DNA of 34,136 bases from Flavobacterium psychrophilum. Its GTDB lineage: Bacteria > Bacteroidota > Bacteroidia > Flavobacteriales > Flavobacteriaceae. Shown here in pieces: positions 8,605-18,068 of this stretch (positions are counted from its first letter, which is position 1; every line of letters starts with the position of its first letter). The translations under genes were made by a program, and so were the position numbers. The DNA lies in NCBI GenBank assembly GCA_945878515.1, contig CAMCTL010000011.1, forward strand, positions 1-34,136, read 5' to 3'. The notes below the pieces were generated by a model. It made no database searches. It was not told the origin of the DNA and saw nothing but the letters and a program-made list of their open reading frames with translations.

Positions 8605-9975
8605 ATGACTAGAGTAAACGCTGTATTTGATATTGGTAAAACCAACAAAAAGTTTTTTCTTTTTGACGATGATTATAATGAAGTGCATCGAGATTACGTA
8701 AATTTACCTCTTACTGTAGATGAGGATGGATTTGAAGCAGAAGATATTGAGTCTCTCCGCCATTGGTTAAAGAACACTTTTGATGCCATTTTAGAAAACC
8801 CTCTTTATGATATTCACACTTTAAATTTCTCCTCTTATGGAGCAAGTTTTGTTCATCTTGATAACAAGGGCAAGCCACTCACACCGCTTTACAACTATAT
8901 AAAAGAACTTCCAGAAGAAATCACCGAAGAGTTCTATAAAAAATATGGTGATGAACTATCTGTTGGTGCGCAAACGGCTTCTCCTCAATCAGGAATGTTA
9001 AATTCAGGAATGCAATTGTATTGGATAAAAAAAACAAAACCAGAACTATTTGCACAAATAAAGTATAGTTTGCATTTACCACAATATTTATCCTATTTAT
9101 TTACAGGGATTCCGGTGAGCGAATATACCAGTATTGGATGCCATACCAATTTATGGAATTTTGATGAAGAAGATTACCATCAATGGGTTAAAGAAGAAGG
9201 AATTGTTCAGCTTTTGCCACCAATAGTTCCTACATCTGCAAGTATAAACACTACTTATAACAACAAGAAATTGAAAATTGGAGTAGGAATACACGATAGT
9301 TCTTCAGCATTGTTGCCCTACATTTTGAGTAAAAAGAATCCTTTTCTTTTACTATCAACAGGAACTTGGAGCATTGCTTTAAATCCTTTCAATGCCGAGA
9401 GTTTATCTAGAGAAGATATCGCTGACAATTGCTTGAACTATCTTAGAATTGATGGTAAACGCGTGAAAGCCTCTCGTTTCTTTATGGGAAATGAGTATCG
9501 TTTGCAAGTCGAAAAACTTTGTGAGTATTACAACAAAGAATATGGCTACCATCGTGAAGTAAAATTTGACCAAAGTATCTATCTTAGTTTAATCGAGAAA
9601 CCATCGGTTTACTTTAAATTTGAAGGTATTTCTTTGCAACGTTTACCTCAAAAAACTGATTTAGAACAATTTGAAACCTTCGAAATTGCGTATCACCAAC
9701 TGATGATAGAGCTTATGGAACTTCAAGTTGATACCATAAACAAAGCGATTGGAAACAGTAAGATAATGAAAATATACATCGACGGTGGATTTACTGATAA
9801 TGATGTTTTTATGAAACTGATGTCGCATCATTTTAATTCATTCAAAGTATTATCAACACATTCGCCACTTGGTTCAGCACTTGGAGCAGCAATGGTTATT
9901 TCTGATAAACAAATCACATCTAGATTTCTAAAAGAGAACTATAGAATGAAAAAATTGGTTCCCTTATTATTTTAA
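8605..9975 (+). CDS. rhaB: FGGY-family carbohydrate kinase, probable rhamnulokinase
   Basis: The 456-residue kinase has the actin-like ATPase fold: phosphate-1 motif FDIGKTNKKFFLFD (residues about 8-21), adenosine-site region LSTGTWSIALNPF (near 250) and YIDGGFTDNDVF (near 390). In this operon it should phosphorylate L-rhamnulose to L-rhamnulose-1-phosphate, the substrate of the aldolase two genes upstream. FGGY kinases vary in substrate (fuculose, xylulose and others), so the rhamnulose assignment comes from context. It starts 3 bp after the isomerase stop. Confidence 0.87.
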   Translation: MTRVNAVFDIGKTNKKFFLFDDDYNEVHRDYVNLPLTVDEDGFEAEDIESLRHWLKNTFDAILENPLYDIHTLNFSSYGASFVHLDNKGKPLTPLYNYIKELPEEITEEFYKKYGDELSVGAQTASPQSGMLNSGMQLYWIKKTKPELFAQIKYSLHLPQYLSYLFTGIPVSEYTSIGCHTNLWNFDEEDYHQWVKEEGIVQLLPPIVPTSASINTTYNNKKLKIGVGIHDSSSALLPYILSKKNPFLLLSTGTWSIALNPFNAESLSREDIADNCLNYLRIDGKRVKASRFFMGNEYRLQVEKLCEYYNKEYGYHREVKFDQSIYLSLIEKPSVYFKFEGISLQRLPQKTDLEQFETFEIAYHQLMIELMELQVDTINKAIGNSKIMKIYIDGGFTDNDVFMKLMSHHFNSFKVLSTHSPLGSALGAAMVISDKQITSRFLKENYRMKKLVPLLF

Positions 9976-10002
9976 TTATGAAATGAGCACAACAGAAATG
10001 CG

Positions 10003-10131
10003 ATGCAATTGCAAATCATCGAATGCCAAAATAAAATATTAACCGATGAGATAAACACCGATGAAGATATACGCGACCCGAGCGCCAGCGAACAGGCGAA
10101 GCAATTACATATGACCAATAAAAAACAATAA
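10003..10131 (+). CDS. Small hypothetical ORF (42 aa)
   Basis: ATG at 10003 opens 42 codons to TAA at 10129-10131, in the 167-bp gap between the kinase and lldE. The peptide begins MQLQIIECQNKILTDEI and is charged and hydrophilic, with no signal peptide or membrane segment. The frame is open a further nine codons upstream of the ATG. I do not recognise it. It could be a real small protein, a remnant of a gene deleted from the operon (for example a rhamnose mutarotase, though no mutarotase motif is visible), or chance. Confidence 0.25.
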   Translation: MQLQIIECQNKILTDEINTDEDIRDPSASEQAKQLHMTNKKQ

Positions 10132-10142
10132 TTATCCAACAT

Positions 10143-10880
10143 ATGAAAATCGGACTTTTTATCCCTTGTTATGTAGACCAATTCTATCCAAAAGTGGGTA
10201 TTGCCACCTACGAATTATTGCAAAAACTAGGTTGCGATGTCCGTTTTCCAATGAAACAAACCTGTTGCGGACAGCCAATGGCTAATAGTGGATACGAACA
10301 CTTGTCCAAAGGTTGCGATGCTAATTTTGTTGCCAATTTTGCTGAATTTGATTTTATTGTTTGTCCCTCGGGAAGTTGCGTTTTGCACATTAAAGATCAT
10401 TTACACGATGAAAACAACGAAGAATTGGCTACTAAAATCAGAAAATCAGTTTTTGAATTAACTGAATTTATTACTGATATTTTGAAAGTAAAAACAATCG
10501 CTGGTAATTTTCATCACCGAGTAGGTATGCACCAAAGTTGCCATGGACAGCGTGGATTGAAACTTTCGCAAATGAGCGAATTAAACGCTCCATTTTTCTC
10601 TAAACCTGAACAACTATTAAAAGGAATCAATGGAATAGATTTGGTTTCATTGAAAAGAAAAGATGAATGTTGTGGTTTTGGCGGAACCTTTTGTGTTACC
10701 GAAGAATCTATATCGGTAAAAATGGGACAAGACCGTATTAAAGATCATGAAGAACAAGGAGTTGAATATATAACTGGTTTCGATATGTCCTGTTTAATGC
10801 ATTTAGAAGGAATTCTAAGAAGACAAAATAGTTCCATAAAAACGATTCATATTGCCGAGATATTAAATTCTAAATACTAA
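10143..10880 (+). CDS. lldE: L-lactate oxidation complex subunit LldE/LutA
   Basis: The 245-residue protein is one part of the three-protein LldEFG (LutABC) L-lactate dehydrogenase complex, which oxidises L-lactate to pyruvate. It has two cysteine-rich (CCG) domains: TCCGQPMANSGY near residue 40 and DECCGFGGTFCVTEE near residue 177, with CHGQRGL between them. These would bind a non-cubane iron-sulfur cluster. No lactate permease is nearby, which fits lactate made inside the cell from rhamnose-derived lactaldehyde. It is followed 6 bp later by lldF. Confidence 0.93.
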   Translation: MKIGLFIPCYVDQFYPKVGIATYELLQKLGCDVRFPMKQTCCGQPMANSGYEHLSKGCDANFVANFAEFDFIVCPSGSCVLHIKDHLHDENNEELATKIRKSVFELTEFITDILKVKTIAGNFHHRVGMHQSCHGQRGLKLSQMSELNAPFFSKPEQLLKGINGIDLVSLKRKDECCGFGGTFCVTEESISVKMGQDRIKDHEEQGVEYITGFDMSCLMHLEGILRRQNSSIKTIHIAEILNSKY

Positions 10881-10886
10881 TTCGGT

Positions 10887-12272
10887 ATGAAAAATACTTT
10901 ATCCCATAGCGATGCCGCCACTATTTTCAATAAAGATGAAAAAAGAGTCGATTGGCATGACGAAACGCTTTGGTTTGTTCGAGAGAAAAGAGATAAAGCG
11001 GCCCATCAAATTCCAGATTGGGAATTATTAAGGGAAACAGCATCACAAATAAAAAACAATGTGCTTTCGGATATCAATAATTATTTGATTGAATTCGAGG
11101 CGAATGCCCTAAAAAACGGAATCATTGTACATTGGGCAGCAGATGGCGAAGAGCATAACAAAATTGTACATTCCATTATAGAAAAACACGGTGTGAAGCA
11201 GATGGTTAAGTCAAAATCGATGCTCACCGAAGAATGCCATTTGAATGACTATTTAGCCAAAAAAGGAATCGACGTTATAGACACAGACTTGGGCGAACGA
11301 ATCGTTCAACTGAGAAATGAACCGCCCAGTCATATCGTTTTGCCAGCTATTCACTTGAAAAAAGCAGATGTAAGTGAAACTTTTCACGAACATCTTGGAA
11401 CTGAGAAAGGAAATAACGACCCTAAATATTTAACCGAAGCAGCGAGATTGCATCTTAGAGATACATTTTTGACAAGAAAAGTGGCATTGACTGGAGTCAA
11501 TTTTGCCATTGCCGAAACAGGAGAAATCGTGGTTTGCACTAATGAAGGTAATGCCGATATGGGCGTACACCTTGCCGATGTGCATATTGCCAGTATGGGT
11601 TTTGAAAAAATATTACCTAAGCGAAAACACTTGAGTGTTTTTCTTAGATTGCTGGCGAGAAGCGCAACAGGACAGCCTATTACCACATTTTCCAGTCATT
11701 TCAAAAAACCAAGAGAAGGTCAAGAAATGCACATCGTTATTGTAGATAACGGCAGATCTACACAATTAGGTAGACCCGATTTTAGAAATTCATTAAAATG
11801 TATTCGTTGCGCCGCTTGCATGAATACTTGTCCTGTTTACCGGAGAAGTGGCGGTCACAGTTATCACACGGCGATTGTTGGGCCAATTGGTTCCATTTTA
11901 GCGCCGAATCTCGATATGAAAAAAAATGCCGATTTGCCTTTTGCCAGCACACTTTGTGGTTCTTGCACTAACGTTTGCCCCGTTAAAATTGATATTCACG
12001 ACCAATTGTATAAATGGCGTCAAGTTTTGGTAAAAGAAGGATATACGCCAACCACCAAAACCATAGCTTTGAAAGGTATGGCAACTGTTCTTTCGAGTGC
12101 TACTATATTTAATTTAGCAGGAAAAGCAGGAAGATTTGTTATTAAAAACTTGCCTTTTCTAGTTAATAATAGCATCAATGCTTGGTATAAACAACGGGAA
12201 ATGCCTGCTCCGCCAGAAGAATCCTTTAGAGAATGGTACAAGAAAAATGGCAAAGAATTTAACGACAAATAA
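10887..12272 (+). CDS. lldF: L-lactate oxidation iron-sulfur subunit LldF/LutB
   Basis: This 461-residue protein has an N-terminal LUD domain (about 60-300, with GVNFAIAETGEIVVCTNEGN). It also has two 4Fe-4S ferredoxin-type motifs, CIRCAACMNTCPVYRRSGG (near 306-324) and CGSCTNVCPVKID (near 354-366). The C-terminal part has a helical segment and the family ending PxPxxSFREWYKK. It would carry electrons from lactate oxidation to the respiratory chain. It sits between lldE and lldG; the lldG start follows its stop by one base. Confidence 0.95.
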   Translation: MKNTLSHSDAATIFNKDEKRVDWHDETLWFVREKRDKAAHQIPDWELLRETASQIKNNVLSDINNYLIEFEANALKNGIIVHWAADGEEHNKIVHSIIEKHGVKQMVKSKSMLTEECHLNDYLAKKGIDVIDTDLGERIVQLRNEPPSHIVLPAIHLKKADVSETFHEHLGTEKGNNDPKYLTEAARLHLRDTFLTRKVALTGVNFAIAETGEIVVCTNEGNADMGVHLADVHIASMGFEKILPKRKHLSVFLRLLARSATGQPITTFSSHFKKPREGQEMHIVIVDNGRSTQLGRPDFRNSLKCIRCAACMNTCPVYRRSGGHSYHTAIVGPIGSILAPNLDMKKNADLPFASTLCGSCTNVCPVKIDIHDQLYKWRQVLVKEGYTPTTKTIALKGMATVLSSATIFNLAGKAGRFVIKNLPFLVNNSINAWYKQREMPAPPEESFREWYKKNGKEFNDK

Positions 12273-12273
12273 A

Positions 12274-12861
12274 ATGATTAGCAGAGCAAGTATTTTAGAA
12301 AAAATTAAACAAAACCAACCTTCAATAGTAAGTGAATTGCCTAGTCTAACTTTTTTAGGATTGGATACCTTTGATGTTGTCGAAAAGTACAAAACAGTTT
12401 TGAAAAGTATTGGTGGCGATTTTGTTGAAGTTAAAAATTATGATGCTATAATTGACTTTATCAAGAACAATTATGATATAAAAAAAAGAATAATTACGAC
12501 TCTACCTGAATTGTCCGAAATTGCAGTGACAGATTGGTTCAATGACGACCCACATACTTTGAAAGATGTTGAATTGACTATAATTAAAGCGCATTTTGGT
12601 GTTGCTGAAAACTCGGCACTTTGGGTTACTGACGCTATTTTAGGTCAGCGCGTGGCTACTTTCATCCCACAATATTTAGCTATTATTGTCAATAGAAACG
12701 ATATTGTAGCAACGATGCATCAAGGGTATGATCGTATTGGCAATCAGGAATATGGATTTGGAACTTTTATTGCAGGTCCGTCTAAAACCGCTGATATTGA
12801 GCAATCATTAGTTTTGGGTGCTCACGGAGCAAGAGGATTAATGGTCTTTATTTTGGAATAA
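12274..12861 (+). CDS. lldG: L-lactate oxidation subunit LldG/LutC
   Basis: This 195-residue LUD-domain protein is the third subunit of the lactate-oxidising complex. Typical stretches are MISRASILEKIKQNQP at the start, ITTLPELSEIAVTDW (near 78), and AENSALWVTDAI with HGARGLMVFILE at the end. The frame is open upstream to an ATG at 12178, but that would add 32 residues overlapping lldF. The ATG at 12274, one base after the lldF stop, matches the family N-terminus and is chosen. Confidence 0.93.
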   Translation: MISRASILEKIKQNQPSIVSELPSLTFLGLDTFDVVEKYKTVLKSIGGDFVEVKNYDAIIDFIKNNYDIKKRIITTLPELSEIAVTDWFNDDPHTLKDVELTIIKAHFGVAENSALWVTDAILGQRVATFIPQYLAIIVNRNDIVATMHQGYDRIGNQEYGFGTFIAGPSKTADIEQSLVLGAHGARGLMVFILE

Positions 12862-12923
12862 ATTTCAATGGTTTGTTGAACTAGGCATTTTATCTAAAAA
12901 TTAATTTACTAAAATAATTCACA

Positions 12924-13943
12924 ATGGAAGAAAGTAACAAAACGCTTGGGGAATTTATAATAGAAAATCAAAAAGATTTTCAGTATTCTTCTGGAGAATT
13001 ATCTCGAATTTTTAACTCTATCCGATTAGCCGCAAAGGTAGTGAGCTATAAAGTGAATAAAGCGGGATTAGTAGATATAATTGGCGCTGTAGGTGAGAAA
13101 AATATACAAGGTGAAGACCAACAGAAATTAGATGTATATGCCAACGAAATTTTCATTCAAACCCTCATAAATCGCGAAATTGTATGTGGAATTGCCTCTG
13201 AAGAAAACGATGATTTTATTACCGTAGAAGGAAGTGATAAAAGCAACAACAATAAATATGTAGTTTTGATGGATCCTTTGGATGGATCGTCAAATATAGA
13301 AGTAAATGTGTCAGTTGGCACCATTTTTTCAGTTTACAGGAGAGTAACACCGGTTGGAACACCTGTTACACTCGAAGATTTTTTGCAACCTGGAATCAAT
13401 CAAGTTGCAGCAGGATATGTTATTTATGGTACATCTACAATGCTGGTATATACAACAGGCCACGGAGTAAATGGATTTACTTTAAATCCAGCTATTGGTA
13501 CTTTTTATTTATCACATCCCAAAATGAAATTCCCTGTTGATGGTTCCATATATTCTGTAAATGAAGGAAATTATATTCATTTCCCACAAGGAGTCAAAGA
13601 TTATATCAAATATTGTCAAACGGAAGAAGAAGACAGACCTTATACATCAAGATACATCGGAAGCTTGGCTTCGGATATTCATAGAAATATGATAAAAGGA
13701 GGCATTTATTTGTATCCAACAAGTTCTAAGGCTCCAAAAGGGAAATTAAGACTGTTGTATGAATGCAATCCAATGGCATTTATTGCCGAGCAGGCTGGGG
13801 GTAAAGCCTCTGATGGTTTTTCTCGGATTATGGAAATTTTGCCAACTTCTTTGCACGAAAGAGCTCCTTTCTTTTGTGGCAGCTTTAATATGGTCGAAAA
13901 ATTAGAAGAATTGATGCGCCTAGCAAAATTGAGTAAATATTAG
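12924..13943 (+). CDS. fbp: Class I fructose-1,6-bisphosphatase
   Basis: The 339-residue enzyme hydrolyses fructose-1,6-bisphosphate to fructose-6-phosphate, the committed step of gluconeogenesis. Signature motifs are [13 protein letters not shown] (near 69), the metal site ASEENDD, and [20 protein letters not shown] (near 117). Length is normal for the family. It lies 62 bp after lldG on the same strand with no terminator seen between them, so it may belong to the rhamnose operon. This makes sense because rhamnose and uronate breakdown yield triose phosphate and pyruvate, from which hexoses must be rebuilt. It could also be the housekeeping copy. Confidence 0.95.
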   Translation: MEESNKTLGEFIIENQKDFQYSSGELSRIFNSIRLAAKVVSYKVNKAGLVDIIGAVGEKNIQGEDQQKLDVYANEIFIQTLINREIVCGIASEENDDFITVEGSDKSNNNKYVVLMDPLDGSSNIEVNVSVGTIFSVYRRVTPVGTPVTLEDFLQPGINQVAAGYVIYGTSTMLVYTTGHGVNGFTLNPAIGTFYLSHPKMKFPVDGSIYSVNEGNYIHFPQGVKDYIKYCQTEEEDRPYTSRYIGSLASDIHRNMIKGGIYLYPTSSKAPKGKLRLLYECNPMAFIAEQAGGKASDGFSRIMEILPTSLHERAPFFCGSFNMVEKLEELMRLAKLSKY

Positions 13944-14122
13944 GTGTCCCAATTGTACGTATATTTTGATTTCACCTAAGATTTGTGGCGTTAAAATTTA
14001 TCTTAAAATCTATTTCTAATCAGTTCAAAAGCCATAATTCGGTCAATTCGGAATCATTACTTAATTCCCAAAATAATTTATTGTATTTTTCTTCATTAGC
14101 TGTTGAAAAAATTATAACTTTA

Positions 14123-14139
14123 TATACTTGTTTTCAAGT
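14123..14139 (+). promoter_or_regulatory. Predicted -7 box of gntR overlapped by an inverted repeat
   Basis: TATACTTG (14123-14130) fits the -7 box TAnnTTTG, with the same CTTG variant as the susC promoter. It is overlapped by the inverted repeat ACTTG-TTTT-CAAGT (14126-14139). A repressor bound there would block transcription, so autoregulation by the GntR protein is possible. The CAGGATA direct repeat is absent here. Confidence 0.45.
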
Positions 14140-14197
14140 TTGATTTTTAAAACACTTGAGAATTTATTTATTATTACGCTAACCTAGTTATAATTTT

Positions 14198-15244
14198 ATG
14201 CAAATACTAAAACTTATAAAGATCAATGAAAACTCTAGAGTTCCCAAGTATAGACAAATCGTTGATTCTATAATTCAAAACATTACAGATGGCAAGCTCA
14301 AAATTGACCAAAAGATTCCATCGATAAATAGTTTTAGCGAGGAGTTTTATTTGTCACGCGATACTGTTGAAAAAGCCTACAGTATTTTGAAGGAGCGAAA
14401 AATAATTACTGCAATCAGGGGAAAGGGATTTTATATTACTGAAACAAAACTAGTTTCTAAAATAAATATTTTGTTTTTGATGAATAAATTGAGCACTTAT
14501 AAAATGCAAGTGCATAATTCATTTGTCAATTCTCTAGGCGTCAATTCTCGAACCGATTTGCAAATATACCATTGTGATGAAAGTTTGTTTTTAGATTTGT
14601 TAGACAAGAACAAGTTGGCATACGATTATTATGTAATTATGCCGCACTTTAAAACAATTGATCTCAAACATGTAAGCTTTACAGATGATGTTCTTAAAGC
14701 TATAAATGAAATACCTAGAGAGAAACTAGTTGTGCTAGATAACATTAAACTAGAAACTGAAGGTAATTTTGTGTCAATTTATCAAGATTTCGAGAATGAC
14801 ATATACGATGCCCTCAAGCAGTGCATTATACAAATAAAAAAGTATAAAAAGATTATGCTCATATATCCTAATAAATCAGTTTATCCTTTTCCCCGCCGAA
14901 TTTTGCATGGTTTTAAAAAATTTTGTTCGGAATATGATTTAGATTTTGAAGTTTTGAATGAGGTATATGATGATATGATTTTAAAAACAGGAGATTTATT
15001 CATTACTATCGAAGAATCTGATTTGGTTAGTTTAGTAAAACAAGTAAGAGAAAACGAATACAATTTAGGAAGTGATATTGGGATTATTTCATATAATGAT
15101 ACGCCACTTAAAGAACTATTGGGTATTACTGTGATATCTACCGATTTTAAAATTATGGGAGAAACTGCTGCAAACATGATTTTAAACAAGCAAAAAGGGA
15201 AAATTAAAGTACCTTTTAATTTTATAGGTAGGGAATCTCTTTGA
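14198..15244 (+). CDS. GntR-family transcriptional regulator with sugar-binding-like C-terminal domain
   Basis: Residues about 8-78 form a GntR winged helix-turn-helix (VPKYRQIVDSIIQNI, KIPSINSFSEEFYLSRDTVEKAYSIL, GKGFYI). Residues about 90-348 look like a LacI/periplasmic-binding-type effector domain (IGIISYNDTPLKELLGITVIS near the end). This layout is common in sugar regulators of Bacteroidota. A rhamnose or uronate intermediate is a likely effector, given its place between the rhamnose genes and the uronate genes; the ligand is not readable from sequence. It is the only regulator in the window and the only plus-strand unit without a CAGGATA-type promoter. It converges with the GH95 gene. 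Confidence 0.9.
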   Translation: MQILKLIKINENSRVPKYRQIVDSIIQNITDGKLKIDQKIPSINSFSEEFYLSRDTVEKAYSILKERKIITAIRGKGFYITETKLVSKINILFLMNKLSTYKMQVHNSFVNSLGVNSRTDLQIYHCDESLFLDLLDKNKLAYDYYVIMPHFKTIDLKHVSFTDDVLKAINEIPREKLVVLDNIKLETEGNFVSIYQDFENDIYDALKQCIIQIKKYKKIMLIYPNKSVYPFPRRILHGFKKFCSEYDLDFEVLNEVYDDMILKTGDLFITIEESDLVSLVKQVRENEYNLGSDIGIISYNDTPLKELLGITVISTDFKIMGETAANMILNKQKGKIKVPFNFIGRESL

Positions 15245-15302
15245 ACTGGAAAGATTTTGAATTAATTATTTTAGACTTCTCAGAAAATGACGACAGTTAT
15301 TT

Positions 15303-15327
15303 GTAATTTAATGATTACGTTTTTTTG
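15303..15327 (+). terminator. Possible weak terminator after gntR
   Basis: GTAAT (15303-15307), a 6-nt loop, ATTAC (15314-15318), then G and a T-run (15320-15327). The stem is only 5 bp and AT-rich, so termination strength is doubtful. It lies 59 nt after the gntR stop, between the two convergent genes. Confidence 0.35.
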
Positions 15328-15332
15328 TTCTA

Positions 15333-18005
15333 TTATAAAATATTAATTACCTCGCCACTTTTTGTAGGAATGTCATATTCATATACTTTAGAAACGGCAA
15401 CGGATTTAGCTCCTCCTTTCAGTTCTTCAGAAATAATAGGCTTAACAAAACCGAAGTTATTAAACAACGGGTTTGGATTATGACCACTTGCCAATTTTAT
15501 TTTTGAAGTTTCTACTAAAGGACTATTCACCCGAATACGGCAATTGCCACCAATTGTTGATTTAATTTGAAGAGAAGTAATATTATTTTTTTCCCAGGTC
15601 ATGTCAATTATAAATCCGCCTTTTGTTCTAAAACCTTTTAGCTTACCTTTACTCCAGACTTTTGGTAAAGCTGGTAAGAGATAAATAACATTCGAATGAC
15701 TTTGCAGCAGCATCTCTGCAATTCCCGACGTACCTCCAAAATTTGCATCAATCTGGAAGGGAGGACCATTCAACAAGTTAATAAACAATCCCGCTTGGTT
15801 AGCTGTAATAGTTGATTTATCGACTGATTTTCGAACATTCACAGGGTTTAATAATTCCTGTAATAATTTATAAGAACGTTCCCCATCTTCTAAACGAGCC
15901 CAAAAATGAACTTTCCATGCCTTTGACCAGCCCGTTTCTCCATCACCTCTATATAGAAGCGATTTTTTTGCCGCTTCAGCTAATAAAGGTGTTTCACGTG
16001 GCTGAATAGAGCGTCCAGGATGCAATCCGTAAAGGTGAGAAACATGTCGGTGATCGTCGGCAACATTATCCCAATCTTTATACCATTCCTGTAATTGGCC
16101 GTGTTTTCCAATGCGAGGTGCATAGAGCTTATTCAATGCTGTTTGCAAATTTACCTTTAACTCTGGCTCCGTTTTCAAAACCTCAAGTGCTTTAATACTA
16201 TTGACAAAAAGGTCTCGAATAATGGCCATATCCATAGTTGACGCCATACTGATGCTGAATTTGCCGTTGCCACTATTTCCATTCTTAATTAGATATTTTT
16301 CCTTGTTTTCTCCGTGCGCAGCTATCGTTGTGTCGAATTGATTCTCAGGAGAGGTTGAAGGACAAGTTACCAACTCACCACTTGGATTCTCAATAAGCCA
16401 ATCCAAATAAAACAGAGCACTTCCTCTCATCAAAGGCCAAGCCTTGTCTTTTAAAAACGCTTTGTCTCCAGAAAATTCATAGTGTGTCCAAAGATGCTGA
16501 CAAAGCCAACCTCCCGCCATCGGCCAGCTTGACCAAAAGGGTTTGTTGGTGTTTTTATCCCAGTCAAAACCTCCTGAAGGTGCTGTTTGTCCCCATATAT
16601 CTGAATTGTGATGCGCCACCCAACCATTGGCACCATAATTTATTTTAGCAGTTTTTGCTCCGTTAATTCCCAAATTTTCAATAAAATCAAAAAGAGGTTC
16701 ATGACATTCCGATAAATTAGTAACCTCTGCTGGCCAATAATTCATTTGCGTGTTAATATTGTTTGTAAAATTTGATCCCCAAGGTGGTTGTATATCCCGA
16801 TTCCATAAACCCTGAAGGTTTGCAGCCTGTGAGCCTGGTCTTGAGCTGGAAATCAACAAATAACGTCCAAATTGAAAAAATGTGGATACCAAATCATTAT
16901 CATTTTCTCCGTTCTTAAAACGCATTAAACGCTCATCCGTGGGCATACTTCGGCGTTCTTTATTTCCTAAATCCAATGAAGCATTTGCAAATAATGAATT
17001 AAAATCTTGAGTATGTCTTCTTTTTAGTTCGTCATATTTCATTCCCTCTAAGTTTCTCAAAATTTGTTTTGCTTCAATGTTCGGCTCTTTACCCTCAAAG
17101 CCTGGCGATTTATCAAAACCGTTGAAACTTGTTGCGGTAACAATGGCCAAGACAACTTCGCTGGCATTTTTTAAACTGAGTTGTCCATTTTTAACCGACG
17201 ACTCACCATCACTATAAAGTACTTTTAGATGTGTTTCATAAACAGTTCCTTCGCCGTCTTGGTCATATACAATTTGCTTTGGTTCATAATTGCGATGCGC
17301 CACGTGCTTCGGAGCTTTAGACCTAACAAAAATGTGGCCTTGATCAGAGCTACTAACTACGCAAGGCATATCGTTTTTAAATAAAGAAGTAAAGTTTATT
17401 GTACCTTTTCTATCTGCTGATAGTTTTATTACTATTGCTTTATCTGGAAAGGAAGCAAAAGCTTCCCTTTTATAATTATTATTACCAATTTGAAAGCTAA
17501 CATTAGACAAGCTCTCTTCTAAATTTATCCCACGACGGAAATTTTTAACCCCAACGGAATCAAGGTCAAAATGGAAAATCAAACTACCGGCAGTTGAGTA
17601 TCGTGCCGAATAGGGACCTTGTGCATTTTCCCAAAGTGTATCTGCTCGAAAATAATTTTCTGTAAAAACCGCTTCACGAATAAGTGGCAGCATTTTTTTT
17701 GCATTAGAATTATTCCAATCAGAAGGAGCGCCTGACCACAAAGTATGGTCGTTTAATTGAAATTCCTCAGTGCGTAAACCTCCATAAATCATTGCGCCTT
17801 GCGTTCCATTTCCTATAGGTAGGGCTTCTTCCCAATGAAGTGCTGGATTATCAAACCAGATACTTATTTTCGATTCTGAATTTGACTTTGAATTATGCTT
17901 TAATTTTAAAGTAGTCTCAGCATCACGTTGGGTGCGTATTGTACCCGTCGAGCAGCTTATAAATAATACCAGAATAACACCAATTAAAATCAATCTTAAA
18001 TTCAT
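15333..18005 (-). CDS. GH95-family glycoside hydrolase lipoprotein (alpha-L-fucosidase / alpha-L-galactosidase family)
   Basis: The 890-residue protein has a lipoprotein signal ending in LFISC (Cys near residue 18), predicting an acylated periplasmic or outer-membrane protein. The N-terminal domain opens with the family stretch EEALPIGNGTQGAMIYGG and QLNDHTLWSGAP. The catalytic (alpha/alpha)6 barrel has the N-x-N pair at N416/N418, E554 in CPSTSPEN, and D753 in QIDANFGG. These match the positions reported for the B. bifidum 1,2-alpha-L-fucosidase, so it should be active. Known GH95 substrates are alpha-L-fucose or alpha-L-galactose caps. No fucose or L-galactose catabolic gene is in the window. 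It is transcribed alone, divergent from kduI, from a composite promoter 64 nt upstream. Confidence 0.92.
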   Translation of the reverse strand: MNLRLILIGVILVLFISCSTGTIRTQRDAETTLKLKHNSKSNSESKISIWFDNPALHWEEALPIGNGTQGAMIYGGLRTEEFQLNDHTLWSGAPSDWNNSNAKKMLPLIREAVFTENYFRADTLWENAQGPYSARYSTAGSLIFHFDLDSVGVKNFRRGINLEESLSNVSFQIGNNNYKREAFASFPDKAIVIKLSADRKGTINFTSLFKNDMPCVVSSSDQGHIFVRSKAPKHVAHRNYEPKQIVYDQDGEGTVYETHLKVLYSDGESSVKNGQLSLKNASEVVLAIVTATSFNGFDKSPGFEGKEPNIEAKQILRNLEGMKYDELKRRHTQDFNSLFANASLDLGNKERRSMPTDERLMRFKNGENDNDLVSTFFQFGRYLLISSSRPGSQAANLQGLWNRDIQPPWGSNFTNNINTQMNYWPAEVTNLSECHEPLFDFIENLGINGAKTAKINYGANGWVAHHNSDIWGQTAPSGGFDWDKNTNKPFWSSWPMAGGWLCQHLWTHYEFSGDKAFLKDKAWPLMRGSALFYLDWLIENPSGELVTCPSTSPENQFDTTIAAHGENKEKYLIKNGNSGNGKFSISMASTMDMAIIRDLFVNSIKALEVLKTEPELKVNLQTALNKLYAPRIGKHGQLQEWYKDWDNVADDHRHVSHLYGLHPGRSIQPRETPLLAEAAKKSLLYRGDGETGWSKAWKVHFWARLEDGERSYKLLQELLNPVNVRKSVDKSTITANQAGLFINLLNGPPFQIDANFGGTSGIAEMLLQSHSNVIYLLPALPKVWSKGKLKGFRTKGGFIIDMTWEKNNITSLQIKSTIGGNCRIRVNSPLVETSKIKLASGHNPNPLFNNFGFVKPIISEELKGGAKSVAVSKVYEYDIPTKSGEVINIL

Positions 18006-18068
18006 ATCTATCTATTTTTTTTTGATTTAAAACTAGTAAAAACAACCATTATTATGGTTGATATTTCG

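Noticed and set aside
12178..12273. ATG at 12178 as the start of lldG
   Set aside because: It would overlap lldF by 95 bases and add 32 residues not typical of the family. The ATG at 12274, right after the lldF stop, fits.
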